A stretch of DNA of 64,000 nucleotides from assembly GCA_937925645.1 (NCBI GenBank), contig CALAMB010000189.1, positions 1-64,000 on the forward strand, written 5' to 3'. This stretch comes from an uncultured Acidobacteriota bacterium. Its GTDB lineage: Bacteria; Acidobacteriota; JAAYUB01. A model generated the notes under the pieces. The model was not told the origin of the DNA and made no database searches. It saw only the letters and a list, made by a program, of their open reading frames with translations. Positions 17,975 through 27,015 of the stretch are shown here, piece after piece (the stretch's first letter is position 1; each line of letters begins with the position of its first letter). Both the position numbers and the translations under genes were made by a program.

Positions 17975-19450
17975 ATGGACAAGAAGAAAAAGCGCGCCAT
18001 CTGGTGGATTGCGGGCGGGGCCGCGCTCGTCGTCATCATCATCGTCATCATGCTGCTGGCGTTCAAAAGCAACGGTCGTCCCATTGTGGAAGCCGACAAA
18101 GTCCAGCGCTCGGACAAACTGACGGCGATCGTCACCGCTTCCGGGGAGATCAAGCCGAAAAACTACGTGGATCTCCAGTCGGAAATCACCGGCGTCATTC
18201 AGGAACTGTATGTCAAGGAAGGCGATCCGGTGCGCAAGGGCGATGTCCTTCTGAAAATCGATCCATTCCAGACCGAGGCCGATGCCCGATCCGCCGAATT
18301 CCAGTTCCGCGCCACGGAAGAAGAGTCCCGCAACACCAAGCAACAGATCGAAGAAGCCAAACTCAACCTGCGGATCACGGAAGCCAATCTCCAGAGCGTC
18401 CAGGCCGAGCTGGACCAGGCGCAGATCAACCTGGAACATGAATCCTCGCTCTTCAAGCGCAAGCAGCAGCTGCACGAAGACAACCTGGTGTCCCGGGAGG
18501 AATACGATCTGGCCCGCTCCAGCCACCGTCTGGCGGAAAGCCGCGTCGTGGCGGCCAAAGCCCGGCTCAGCGAACTGAAAATCCGAATCGAAGTGTCCAC
18601 GATCAACATTCAGCAGATGGAGAACAGCTACCAGGCCGCCGTCAGCCGGGTGGGGCACTACCAAGCCATGCTGGACCGGGCCCGCGATCTTCTGAACAAA
18701 ACCGTGCTGACTTCTCCGCTCACCGGCGTGATCACCAAGCTGGAAGTCGAGAAGGGCGAGCGCGCTGTTCCGGGCATGATGTTCAACCCGTCCGCCACCC
18801 TGATGACCATCGCGGACCTGTCGGTGATTGAGACCGAAGTCAAAGTCGACGAAACCGACATCGTCAACGTCAAACTGAACCAGCCGGTAACCGTCAAGGT
18901 GGATGCGCTGCCCGACCAGCCGCTCAAGGGTCATGTCACCGAGATCGGCAACAGCGCCATCACCACGGGGACCGCCACGACGACCGATCAGGCCAAGGAT
19001 TTCAAGGTGGTGGTCCAGCTTGACAATCCGCCCGCTCTGCTGCGGCCGGGCCTGTCCGCCACCGCCGAAATCACCACCTCGGTCAAGGAAGACGCGCTGG
19101 CCATTCCCCTACAGGCGGTGGTGATGCGTGAGGTGGAGCTGGATGGCATCGGGGGTGTCGTTCATCCGTGGCAGAAAAAGGATGCCAACAAGGCCAAGGA
19201 CGGCAAAAAACCGAAGCTCGTCGAAAAGCAAGGCGTGTTCAAACTGGACAAGGATAACCGGGCGGTCTTCGTCCTGGTGGAGACCGGCATCACCGGCGAA
19301 ACCAAAATCGAGGTTCTCAAGGGTTTGAACGAGGGCGACGAGATCGTGGTGGGCAGTTTCAAGACCTTGCGCAACCTGAAGGATGGCGACTTCGTCCAAA
19401 AACGGCGGGCAGGCGTCGGCCCGGCCCGTGAAGAGGAGCAGGGCTCGTGA
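17975..19450 (+). CDS. HlyD/MacA-type periplasmic adaptor (membrane fusion protein)
   Basis: 491 residues: an N-terminal membrane anchor (about 8-30), a biotinyl-lipoyl half-motif around [20 protein letters not shown], an alpha-helical hairpin of about 130 residues rich in Glu/Gln/Ala, the second lipoyl half with [17 protein letters not shown], then a beta-barrel and a membrane-proximal domain. A Lys-rich insertion (about 403-420, [14 protein letters not shown]) is unusual. The family links an inner-membrane ABC transporter to an outer-membrane channel. The start at 17975 has GGCGGAGG 6 nt upstream. The stop overlaps the start of the ABC ATPase gene by 4 nt, so the two are translationally coupled. 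Confidence 0.87.
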   Translation: MDKKKKRAIWWIAGGAALVVIIIVIMLLAFKSNGRPIVEADKVQRSDKLTAIVTASGEIKPKNYVDLQSEITGVIQELYVKEGDPVRKGDVLLKIDPFQTEADARSAEFQFRATEEESRNTKQQIEEAKLNLRITEANLQSVQAELDQAQINLEHESSLFKRKQQLHEDNLVSREEYDLARSSHRLAESRVVAAKARLSELKIRIEVSTINIQQMENSYQAAVSRVGHYQAMLDRARDLLNKTVLTSPLTGVITKLEVEKGERAVPGMMFNPSATLMTIADLSVIETEVKVDETDIVNVKLNQPVTVKVDALPDQPLKGHVTEIGNSAITTGTATTTDQAKDFKVVVQLDNPPALLRPGLSATAEITTSVKEDALAIPLQAVVMREVELDGIGGVVHPWQKKDANKAKDGKKPKLVEKQGVFKLDKDNRAVFVLVETGITGETKIEVLKGLNEGDEIVVGSFKTLRNLKDGDFVQKRRAGVGPAREEEQGS

Positions 19451-20178
19451 GCCAGGACAACCACAACATCATCAAGACCGAAGATCTCTGGAAAACCTAC
19501 ATCATGGGCACGGTGGAGATTCAGGCGCTCCGCGGCGTGCACTTTGAGGTCAAGCGCAGTGAATTCGCAGCCATCATGGGCCCATCCGGCTCCGGCAAAT
19601 CGACACTGATGAACCTGATCGGTTGTCTGGACACACCGACCAAAGGCGACTATTTTCTCAACGGACAGTTGGTCAGCCAGCTCGACGACAACGAACTGGC
19701 CCAGATCCGCAACAAGGAAATCGGTTTTGTGTTCCAGACCTTCAACTTACTCGCTCGCTCCACCGCCTTGCAGAACGTGGAACTGCCCCTCATCTACAGC
19801 GGCATACCCGCCAAAAAGCGGCGCGAAATGGCCGAGTTGGCCCTGCACAACGTGGAGTTGGCCGACCGGATGGGCCATCGGCCCAACGAGCTCTCCGGCG
19901 GCCAGCGTCAGCGCGTGGCGATCGCCCGGGCACTGGTCAACACGCCCTCCATCCTGCTCGCGGATGAACCGACCGGGAACCTGGACTCCAAAACCGGCGA
20001 AGAAATTCTGAACCTGTTCCACCGGCTGCACGAACGCGGCAACACCATCATTCTGGTCACTCACGAGCGGGACGTGGCCGCGCACGCCCAACGTGTCATC
20101 CACCTGCGCGACGGCCTCATCGAATACGAGGAGACCAATCCGCCGTATGTCGCCGCCGCACCCCAGGCGACATCCTGA
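19447..20178 (+). CDS. ABC transporter ATPase, MacB/LolD/FtsE type
   Basis: 243 residues. Walker [11 protein letters not shown]-loop region FVFQTFNLL, signature [15 protein letters not shown], Walker [14 protein letters not shown], and the H-loop LVTHERD are all intact, so it should hydrolyse ATP. The start is a GTG at 19447 inside the end of the HlyD gene (GTGA overlap). In MacAB-like systems the permease with a large periplasmic domain comes next or is fused. Here the next gene (207 nt on) encodes a secreted soluble protein, and no permease gene lies within 40 kb downstream on this strand. The partner must be elsewhere or lost. Confidence 0.88.
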   Translation: MSQDNHNIIKTEDLWKTYIMGTVEIQALRGVHFEVKRSEFAAIMGPSGSGKSTLMNLIGCLDTPTKGDYFLNGQLVSQLDDNELAQIRNKEIGFVFQTFNLLARSTALQNVELPLIYSGIPAKKRREMAELALHNVELADRMGHRPNELSGGQRQRVAIARALVNTPSILLADEPTGNLDSKTGEEILNLFHRLHERGNTIILVTHERDVAAHAQRVIHLRDGLIEYEETNPPYVAAAPQATS

Positions 20179-20385
20179 AACGGCTGGCGGCACCCGCCGT
20201 CGCGGCCAGCCAACCGATGGGCGGACAACCGAGTTCGGACCAGGTCCGCGACCGGACCATCCGACGCGAATGACCAGCTCCGGCCCCCGACTTGGCGAGA
20301 CGTTTGCCGGAAACACGCATCTTATCCGGTGTGATCGTTTGGTGACGAGACGGCGCGGACAACACTTACGGGCCCAGGAGCTCTT

Positions 20386-21162
20386 GTGAAACGAACCCTG
20401 ATCGCGTGCGGGCTAGGCCTCGCATTGATTTGCACGGCCCGGGCCGCGGATTTCTGGCTGGAGAAACCGTATACTCAGTGGCGGGAGAAGGAGGCGCGCC
20501 AGATCCTGACCGGCTCGCCCTGGACCTACGTCTACCAGTGGGGCTACATCGGCAGCATTCAACAGAACATTGCGGGCACAGGCGATTCGGAGCGCGAATT
20601 CGTGGTCATCCTCCGGGTCCATCTGTTCTCGGCACGGGCGGTCCGCCGGGCCTACGTCGCCTTGATCGCTCGGGGCGATCAAGCCCAATTCAATCGCTAC
20701 CGGGATATCGCGAACCGGGATTATCCCGATGAAATTGTCGTGTCGCTCACCGTCGATTCCAAACCCAAGGGTGTTTCCGCGGTCTTTGATGTCGAGCGCG
20801 CGCTGCACAGCCTCAGTCTGCCCGAGCTGCGCCAGAACACCTTCCTGGCCACCAACTCCGGCAAGAAGGTGTACATCAAGGATTATATCGCTCCGACACC
20901 GGACGGCTCCGGCGCCAAGTTCATTTTCCCCCGCTATGCCGACGACGGGACCCCTCTTGTCACGCGCGACGACAAGTCCCTGCGTTTTCAAACAACCAAA
21001 ATCAAGATCAAGAGCCTGAGCGACCTCGAAGAGGACGAGAACCGTCCCTCCGAAAACGTGGCGTACATCCTCAGCACCCGCACGCTGATCCAGAACGAAC
21101 TGGAGATCGACGCCACGTTCAGAATCGACAAGCTCATCCTGGACAACCACCTGGATTATTGA
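20386..21162 (+). CDS. Secreted protein of unknown function
   Basis: 258 residues starting at a GTG with CAGGAG upstream. A clear signal peptide ends near ICTARA. The mature part begins WLEKPYTQWREKEARQILTGSPW, a Trp-rich opening that I associate with exported acidobacterial proteins, but I cannot assign a named family. The rest is predicted mixed alpha/beta with no cysteine cluster and no catalytic motif. It sits between the HlyD/ABC pair and creB on the same strand, with about 200 and 120 nt gaps, so cotranscription with either is open. No transmembrane segment is visible beyond the signal peptide. Confidence 0.6.
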   Translation: MKRTLIACGLGLALICTARAADFWLEKPYTQWREKEARQILTGSPWTYVYQWGYIGSIQQNIAGTGDSEREFVVILRVHLFSARAVRRAYVALIARGDQAQFNRYRDIANRDYPDEIVVSLTVDSKPKGVSAVFDVERALHSLSLPELRQNTFLATNSGKKVYIKDYIAPTPDGSGAKFIFPRYADDGTPLVTRDDKSLRFQTTKIKIKSLSDLEEDENRPSENVAYILSTRTLIQNELEIDATFRIDKLILDNHLDY

Positions 21163-21280
21163 CCGTCGCCGCCCCGGACGGATTGTCTTCGTCCCATGCT
21201 TCGTCTACAATGAGCGCATTGCGCCTATTGCCAGCATCCCCGCTGCGAGCCGGCGGAGGGCCGCGGCACCTGGAGGCCTC

Positions 21281-21979
21281 ATGCCCGAGCGTCCCCGAAT
21301 CCTGCTGGTGGAAGATGAAAAGTCCATCGCCGACATCCTGCTCTACGCGCTGGACACCGACGGATTCAAAACCGACTGGGTGGGCACGGGCGGCGAAGCG
21401 CTCGCGGCGCTGGAGCGCAATCCGGCCGATTTGGCGATCGTGGACATCGGACTGCCGGACCTGAGCGGGTTTGAGCTGTTCACAGAAATCCGCCGGCGTC
21501 ACCCGATCCCGGTCATTTTCCTCACTGCGCGCGGCAGCGAAATTGACCGCGTTTCGGGCCTGGAGATGGGCGCCGACGATTACGTGGTCAAGCCATTCAG
21601 CCCGCGGGAGGTCGTGGCGCGGGTGCGGGCGGTGCTCCGGCGGGGACTGCGTCCAGTCGCCGGGCCACCCGCGGAGAATCGACCGCCGCTCCCCTTCACC
21701 GTGGACGCCCAGAGGCGCACAATCAGCTATTTCGGCCGGGCACTGGAGCTGTCACGGTACGAGTACCGCATCCTGGAAAAACTCATCGAACATCCCGGCT
21801 GGGTGTTCTCCCGTGATCGGCTGATGGAACTTGTCTGGGAATGCCCGGAGATGAGTCTGGACCGCACGGTCGACACCCACATCAAGACTCTGCGCGCCAA
21901 ACTCCGCGAGGTGCGCCCCGAGCCCGACCCCATCGTGACGCACCGGGGGGTGGGGTACGCGCTGCGGGAGGACTGGTGA
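21281..21979 (+). CDS. creB: Response regulator, CreB-like (OmpR/PhoB family)
   Basis: 232 residues. Receiver domain with the acidic pair (E11, D12), phospho-acceptor D55 in AIVDIGLPDLSG, a conserved Thr in FLTARGS, and a Lys in VVKPFSPREV. A winged-helix DNA-binding domain follows (about 135-232) with LSRYEYRILEKLIEHPG and RTVDTHIKTLRAKL. GGAGG lies just upstream of ATG 21281. The GTGA overlap with the kinase gene is typical of an operon pair. The CreB assignment rests on the partner kinase being CreC-like and on CreB-type boxes 1.5 kb downstream; by sequence alone it is a PhoB-family regulator. Confidence 0.85.
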   Translation: MPERPRILLVEDEKSIADILLYALDTDGFKTDWVGTGGEALAALERNPADLAIVDIGLPDLSGFELFTEIRRRHPIPVIFLTARGSEIDRVSGLEMGADDYVVKPFSPREVVARVRAVLRRGLRPVAGPPAENRPPLPFTVDAQRRTISYFGRALELSRYEYRILEKLIEHPGWVFSRDRLMELVWECPEMSLDRTVDTHIKTLRAKLREVRPEPDPIVTHRGVGYALREDW

Positions 21980-23418
21980 GCATCCGCCTGCGGATCTTCC
22001 TCGGGTTCTGTCTCGCGATCATCGCCGGCTTTGTGGCCTTGAGCCTGTGGATCACGGAGGACATCCGGCTACAGCCGTTGAAATCCACGGAAGAGGCCAT
22101 GGTGGATACCGCCAACATTCTCGCGGCCGGACTGGAAGACCGCCTTCGGGAGACGCGCCCTGACGTCATGGACCTCCGCGCCGCCATGGATCGAGCGCTC
22201 CGGCGGAAACTCGACGCGCGCCTGTACGAACTGGAGAAGCGGGCGGTGACGACCCGGGTGTACGTGACCGATGCCCGCGGCATCGTGATCTACGATTCTC
22301 ACGGCGGCACCGACGAAGGCAAGGACTACTCCCGCTGGAACGACGTCTACCTGACGTTGCGCGGGCAGTACGGCGCCCGGGCCACGCGGGGCGACGCCCA
22401 GGACTTTTACTCCACCGTGCTTTACGTGGCGGCGCCGGTTCACGCCGGCGGCCAGCTGGCCGGGGTGCTCACCGTGGCCAAGCCCGTGAACAGCGTCAAG
22501 GTGTTCATCACCGAGATCACCCGGAAAATCGCCCTGGCGGCGGTGGTCTCCTTTCTGGCTGCCGCGGTATTGAGCTTCGTCGTTTCCACCTGGATCACCC
22601 GCCCGCTCGACCGCCTGGCCGCGTACGCCCAGTCCGTCCGCGACGGTCGGCGCGCCAGCCTGCCCCCGCTGGGCAGCAGCGAAATCCGCACGCTGGGCCA
22701 GGCGTTCGAGCAGATGCGTGACGCCCTCGAGGGCAAGCAGTACGTGGAGCAATACGTTCAGACGCTGACCCATGAGATCAAGGCACCCTTGTCGTCGATC
22801 CGGGGCGCCGCCGAACTTCTCCAGGAGGAACCGCCGCCTGAGGCCCGCCGCCGCTTCGCCGCCACCATTGCCGCCGCCGGCGCCCGGATCCAACGGTTGG
22901 TGGACCGGCTGTTGGACCTGACCGCTCTGGAGAGCCGCAAAGGTCTGGTGCAGGTGGAATCCGTCAGCCTGTGTGAGTTGGTGGATGACGTCGCCGCGGC
23001 GGTAGACACCCAGCTCCGTGCCAAGGGAATCGCGCTGGACCTTTCACTTGCTCCGGATCTGGCCGTGCTGGGCGAGCGCTTTTTGCTACGCAGCGCACTG
23101 GTCAACCTGATCCAGAACGCCATCGACTTTACCCCGGACGGGGGCCGCATCGGAGTCGCTGCGGCCGCGGAGATCGGGATGGCTGTAATCACGGTTCACG
23201 ACAGTGGCCCGGGCATCCCGGAGTATGCGCTGGATCGGGTGTTCGAACGCTTCTACTCGCTGCCCCGTCCGGACACGGGCGCCAAGAGCACCGGCCTGGG
23301 ATTGGCGCTGGTGCGCGAGGCGGTGACGCTCCACGGCGGCAGCATCAGTCTGGCCAACCACCCGGACGGCGGCACCCTGGCGACTCTCCGCCTGCCGCTG
23401 GCGCCTTCCACCGGATGA
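21976..23418 (+). CDS. creC: Sensor histidine kinase, CreC-like
   Basis: 480 residues. Transmembrane helices at about 8-26 and 185-205 enclose a periplasmic sensor domain (about 28-184) with YVTDARGIVIYDSHG, a Cache-like pattern found in CreC. A HAMP linker leads to the dimerisation helix with phospho-acceptor H266 in QYVQTLTHEIKAPLSSIRGA, closely matching the CreC signature. N, G1, F and G2 boxes are visible: NLIQNAIDF, DSGPGIP, FERFYS and STGLGLALV. The start is GTG 21976, preceded by GGGAGGA and overlapping the creB stop by 4 nt. No creD gene is nearby. The natural signal of CreC is not settled, so the stimulus here is unknown. Confidence 0.87.
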   Translation: MSIRLRIFLGFCLAIIAGFVALSLWITEDIRLQPLKSTEEAMVDTANILAAGLEDRLRETRPDVMDLRAAMDRALRRKLDARLYELEKRAVTTRVYVTDARGIVIYDSHGGTDEGKDYSRWNDVYLTLRGQYGARATRGDAQDFYSTVLYVAAPVHAGGQLAGVLTVAKPVNSVKVFITEITRKIALAAVVSFLAAAVLSFVVSTWITRPLDRLAAYAQSVRDGRRASLPPLGSSEIRTLGQAFEQMRDALEGKQYVEQYVQTLTHEIKAPLSSIRGAAELLQEEPPPEARRRFAATIAAAGARIQRLVDRLLDLTALESRKGLVQVESVSLCELVDDVAAAVDTQLRAKGIALDLSLAPDLAVLGERFLLRSALVNLIQNAIDFTPDGGRIGVAAAAEIGMAVITVHDSGPGIPEYALDRVFERFYSLPRPDTGAKSTGLGLALVREAVTLHGGSISLANHPDGGTLATLRLPLAPSTG

Positions 23419-23510
23419 TTCGAACGCACCGTCCGCCCAGGCAGAATCATTGACCAACGTTGCGCGGTTTGCAGCCGAGCCGCGGCTGGCCTCCTGTGCC
23501 GCCCGGCGGC

Positions 23511-23526
23511 TTCACCGATAATTCAC
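23511..23526 (+). promoter_or_regulatory. Putative CreB-binding box 1 (perfect cre tag)
   Basis: TTCAC-CGATAA-TTCAC matches exactly the E. coli CreB recognition pattern TTCAC-N6-TTCAC. It lies 98 nt upstream of the VIT-VWA start codon and 93 nt after the creC stop, in the right orientation for the downstream operon. Confidence 0.7.
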
Positions 23527-23543
23527 CCCAAGCACCTGACGCG

Positions 23544-23559
23544 TTCAAATTTCCTTCAC
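23544..23559 (+). promoter_or_regulatory. Putative CreB-binding box 2 (one mismatch)
   Basis: TTCAA-ATTTCC-TTCAC differs from the cre tag by one base and begins 33 nt after box 1. The four half-sites start at 23511, 23522, 23544 and 23555, all in an 11-nt phase, as expected for regulator dimers bound on one face of the helix. No clear -10 box was found between here and the start codon at 23609. Confidence 0.6.
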
Positions 23560-23608
23560 TTCCCGGCGGGATCCTTGAACCAAGAAAACCGTCCGTCGGG
23601 AGGTTATC

Positions 23609-25597
23609 ATGAACATCCGCTCGCTGTTCGCGGTCCTGCTCCTCGTCGGGTTGGCGGCCGGCTCCGGCTCGGCTCAGGACGATCATGATGTGGGCCAGAG
23701 CTTGTCCCCGTTTTTCTACGTCCAGAGCGACGATCCATCCACCGACCGACTGCCGCTGAAATCCACGGCGGCGGACGTGCGCATCGCCGGTATCATCGCC
23801 GATGTCACCGTCACCCAGACCTACCGGAACGAAGGGACACGGGCGCTGGAGGCCGTCTATATCTTCCCCGGTTCCACCCGCGCCGCAGTGTACGCCATGA
23901 CCATGACCATCGGCGAACGCACGGTGGTCGCCCGAATCCGGGAAAAGCAGCAGGCCCGCCAGGAATACGAGACCGCCAAGCGCAGCGGTCGGACCGCGTC
24001 GTTGCTGGAGCAGCATCGCCCCAACGTCTTTCAGATGAATGTGGCCAACATCCTGCCCGGTGACGTGATCCGGGTGGTCTTGTCCTACACCGAGCTGCTC
24101 GTGCCCACCGACGGTGTCTATGCGTTTGTGTATCCGGCCGTGGTCGGGCCGCGATACGTGGGCCAGGCGGCGTCCGACACCCAGCCAGCCGAACACTGGA
24201 CCGCTAATCCATACCTGCGCTCAGGTGAGCCATCACCCTGCGCGTTTGCCGTGAAGGTGCGTGTGGACGCCGGCCTGCCCATCCAGGACATCCGGTGTGC
24301 CAGCCACGAGGTCACCATCGATTACCAAGGGACTGACCGTGCCACCATCGGACTGGTCCCTCGCGAGCGGACCGGCGGCAATCGGTCGTTCATCCTGCAA
24401 TATCGGCTGGCCGGCGACCACATCCACTCCGGCTTGCTGCTGGCCCGGGGGTCGGAGGAGAATTACTTTCTCCTGACGTTGCAGCCACCCGGTCGGATCA
24501 CGCCGGCGGTCATCACCCCGCGCGAGTACATTTTCGTGTTGGACGTGTCGGGGTCCATGCACGGTTTTCCCCTCGATACCGCCAAAGCGTTGATGCGCCA
24601 GTTGCTGGGCGGTCTGCGTGTATCGGACCGCTTCAACATCCTGCTGTTCGCCGGCGGCTCCCGGCTCATGGCGGAGCGATCCGTCGTTGCCAGCCCCGAC
24701 AACCTGACCGTCGCCATGGAACTCGTCGACGACCAGGCCGGCGGCGGCGGCACCGAGCTCGTGCCCGCCTTGCAGCGGGCGCTGGCTCTGCCCGCGCACG
24801 AGGGTTGCTCGCGCAGCATCGTCGTGGTCACCGACGGCTACGTGAACGTCGAAACAGAGGTGTTCCGCCTGATCCGAAACAATCTGCACCAGGCCAACGT
24901 GTTTGCGGTCGGAATCGGCAGCGAGATCAACCGCTGGCTCATCGAGAGCATGGCCCGCGCCGGCATGGGCGAGCCGTTTACGGTCACCAGACCGGAAGAG
25001 GCCGCCGCCGTCAGCGCCCGGTTCGGGGAATACGTCCGGTCACCGGTTTTGACCCGGGTGGAGCTTGAATTTGCGGGATTCGACGCGTATGACGTGGAGC
25101 CCGTTCGGGTGCCCGATCTCCTGGCGGAGCGACCGGTGACCGTATTCGGCAAGTGGCGGGGCGACGCCGCCGGAGTGATCCGGATGAGCGGTCTGGAGGC
25201 GGATCGTCCGTACGAGTCGACGCTGCCGGTGGATCGCTTCAAGACCGATGCGTCGCTGCCTGCCTTACGCAATCTGTGGGCGCGCCACCGGATCGCCCAA
25301 CTGGGGGATGAATACATCCTGCAACCCACCGACCCGGTTCGGAAGGCGATCACCGATCTGGGCTTGCGGTACGCCCTGCTGACTCCGTTCACGTCTTTTG
25401 TGGCGGTTGATGAAGTCATCCGAAGGCAAAACGGCGAGTTGCGACAGGTCAAGCAGCCGCTGCCCCTGCCCGAAGGCGTGGCTGATACGGCCATCGGCGA
25501 ATACTTGCCCACCACGCCTGAGCCGGAAACCTGGTCGCTCATACTCCTGGCGCTGGGTGCGGCGGGCTGGATCATGCTGCGGCGGTGGTTGTCATGA
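23609..25597 (+). CDS. VIT-VWA surface protein with PEP-CTERM sorting signal
   Basis: 662 residues. Signal peptide (about 1-24, ending GSGSA). VIT (vault/inter-alpha-trypsin) domain at about 40-170 with TVTQTYRNEG, REKQQARQEYETAK and MNVANILPGD. VWA domain at about 305-480 with an intact metal site starting at D312 (LDVSGSM) and TDGYVNVE. The C-terminus is a complete exosortase substrate signal: PEP at 637-639, a transmembrane stretch 643-657, then RRW and the end. GGGAGG lies 7 nt before the ATG. The stop overlaps the exosortase start (ATGA). It is probably exported, cut at or near PEP and displayed on or linked to the outer surface. Role unknown; adhesion or envelope sensing are guesses. 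Confidence 0.9.
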   Translation: MNIRSLFAVLLLVGLAAGSGSAQDDHDVGQSLSPFFYVQSDDPSTDRLPLKSTAADVRIAGIIADVTVTQTYRNEGTRALEAVYIFPGSTRAAVYAMTMTIGERTVVARIREKQQARQEYETAKRSGRTASLLEQHRPNVFQMNVANILPGDVIRVVLSYTELLVPTDGVYAFVYPAVVGPRYVGQAASDTQPAEHWTANPYLRSGEPSPCAFAVKVRVDAGLPIQDIRCASHEVTIDYQGTDRATIGLVPRERTGGNRSFILQYRLAGDHIHSGLLLARGSEENYFLLTLQPPGRITPAVITPREYIFVLDVSGSMHGFPLDTAKALMRQLLGGLRVSDRFNILLFAGGSRLMAERSVVASPDNLTVAMELVDDQAGGGGTELVPALQRALALPAHEGCSRSIVVVTDGYVNVETEVFRLIRNNLHQANVFAVGIGSEINRWLIESMARAGMGEPFTVTRPEEAAAVSARFGEYVRSPVLTRVELEFAGFDAYDVEPVRVPDLLAERPVTVFGKWRGDAAGVIRMSGLEADRPYESTLPVDRFKTDASLPALRNLWARHRIAQLGDEYILQPTDPVRKAITDLGLRYALLTPFTSFVAVDEVIRRQNGELRQVKQPLPLPEGVADTAIGEYLPTTPEPETWSLILLALGAAGWIMLRRWLS

Positions 25598-26397
25598 AAC
25601 CCAGCCCGGATCATCCCCTCGCCCTGTTCGTCGGTTTAGCCGCCGCCACCTGGCCCGTGTGGCGATGGTACGCGCTGCGGTTGGGAGACGGCTCCGACGA
25701 GCAGTGGGGATTGCTGGCGTTGGGTGCGGTGATGGCGCTGGCGCTGGGCCGGCGATCGACGGGTCAGCTTCCGGCTTCGCTGATGCCGGTTCTGACCGTG
25801 CTTCTGGCGATCTATGCCCTGTGCCTCTGGTGGGCGCCGCCCCTGGTGCGGGCCGTCCCGGCCATGCTGGCGCTGGGCGTATTGGCCAGCGCCACTTGTT
25901 TCGACCGGCTGTTCCATCCGGGCATTGCCGGATTGCTGCTCCTGGCGCTGCCGATGGGCGCATCGATGCAGTACTGCCTGGGCTTTCCACTCCGGCTGGT
26001 CGCCACCACCGTCTCCGCGCCGCTGATCCGGCTCGCCGGTATTGCCGTGGAAGCCCAAGGCGTCAGCCTGCGCTGGATGGGAGAAACGGTTCTGCTGGAT
26101 GCACCATGCAGCGGGATACGGATGCTCTGGACCGGCCTGCTCCTGACCTGCTTCCTGGCGGTCTGGATGGGGTTCGGTCTCTGGCGCACTGTGGGCGCGC
26201 TGGCCGGCGCCGCCGGTGCCGTAATTCTGGCCAACGGGATTCGGAACGCCGCGTTGTTTTTCCGCGAGACCGCCATTGTACCGATGCCGGCCTGGGCGCA
26301 CGAAGGCGTCGGCTTGGTCGTGTTCGCCGCCGCGGTGAGTGCGGTACTGCTGTTGTTGCACCTGCTGGATCGGAGGGCGCCATGCTCCGCCGCATGA
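25594..26397 (+). CDS. Exosortase (dedicated, PEP-CTERM processing)
   Basis: 267-residue polytopic membrane protein with about eight hydrophobic segments. The transpeptidase-like catalytic triad of exosortases is present: C172 in LLDAPCSGIRMLW, R217 in LANGIRNAALF and H236 in PAWAHEGVG. Exosortases cleave PEP-CTERM proteins in the membrane and are thought to transfer them to a glycolipid-like acceptor. The ATG at 25594 overlaps the end of the VIT-VWA gene by 4 nt, and no separate ribosome site is evident, so synthesis is coupled to its presumed substrate. The subtype (Xrt letter) cannot be given by eye. No exopolysaccharide cluster is adjacent, unlike the XrtA/EpsH setting. Confidence 0.9.
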   Translation: MKPSPDHPLALFVGLAAATWPVWRWYALRLGDGSDEQWGLLALGAVMALALGRRSTGQLPASLMPVLTVLLAIYALCLWWAPPLVRAVPAMLALGVLASATCFDRLFHPGIAGLLLLALPMGASMQYCLGFPLRLVATTVSAPLIRLAGIAVEAQGVSLRWMGETVLLDAPCSGIRMLWTGLLLTCFLAVWMGFGLWRTVGALAGAAGAVILANGIRNAALFFRETAIVPMPAWAHEGVGLVVFAAAVSAVLLLLHLLDRRAPCSAA

Positions 26398-26891
26398 CAT
26401 TCTGGATCGCGTGCGCCGCTGTCGCCGTGTTTCCTGTTGTGGCGCCGACGGGCAACCGGATTCCCCGCCCTGCGGCGTTCCCCGGCTGGCCGGCAACCTT
26501 CGAGGGCTGCTCACTGGTTCCGGTGCCGCTGACTGAACTCGACCGCTCGGTTGCCGCCCGGTTCCCGGGCCAGATCGGCCGGTTTCACCTCGACGGACGC
26601 GTGGTGCTGCTGCGCTGGCTGGCCGAGCCGTCACGCGGATTGCATCCAGCGGCGGACTGCTTCCGCGGTTCGGGTTATCAGGTCCGTTCACTGCCCGTCT
26701 GGGCGGCGCCCAACGGCATCCGGTGGGGGTGTTCGCAAGCGGAACGCGGTACCGAGCGCCTGCGGATCCGTGAGCGGATCATCGACGACGCCGGGGGTGC
26801 CTGGACCGACACCTCGGCGTGGTACTGGGCCGCATTGCTGGGTCAAAGCCGGGGGCCGTGGTGGGCAATCACGGTGGTCGAAACGGCTTAA
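26382..26891 (+). CDS. EpsI-like exosortase-associated protein
   Basis: 169 residues. A short N-terminal hydrophobic helix (about 5-20) is followed by a periplasmic domain. The stretch HPAADCFRGSGY (88-99) matches the HxPxxCxPGxGW core of EpsI/DUF3485 proteins, with C93 in the conserved position. EpsI occurs fused to or beside exosortases and is needed in some of those systems; its chemistry is unproved. The ATG at 26382 has GGAGG 6 nt upstream and overlaps the exosortase gene by 16 nt. It closes the operon; the next gene is convergent. The family call rests on the motif plus gene position, and the protein is shorter than typical EpsI (200 or more residues). Confidence 0.7.
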   Translation: MLRRMTFWIACAAVAVFPVVAPTGNRIPRPAAFPGWPATFEGCSLVPVPLTELDRSVAARFPGQIGRFHLDGRVVLLRWLAEPSRGLHPAADCFRGSGYQVRSLPVWAAPNGIRWGCSQAERGTERLRIRERIIDDAGGAWTDTSAWYWAALLGQSRGPWWAITVVETA

Positions 26892-27015
26892 CATAAAGCC
26901 GACGAAGGTTTCAACCTGGACATGATGTCTTCGCCGTGATAGTTTCCGCCCGCATTCTATTCGGAACATCGGGCACGGTGGGCTGACGTCGACCATGCTT
27001 CCGGGACAGCGGGCG

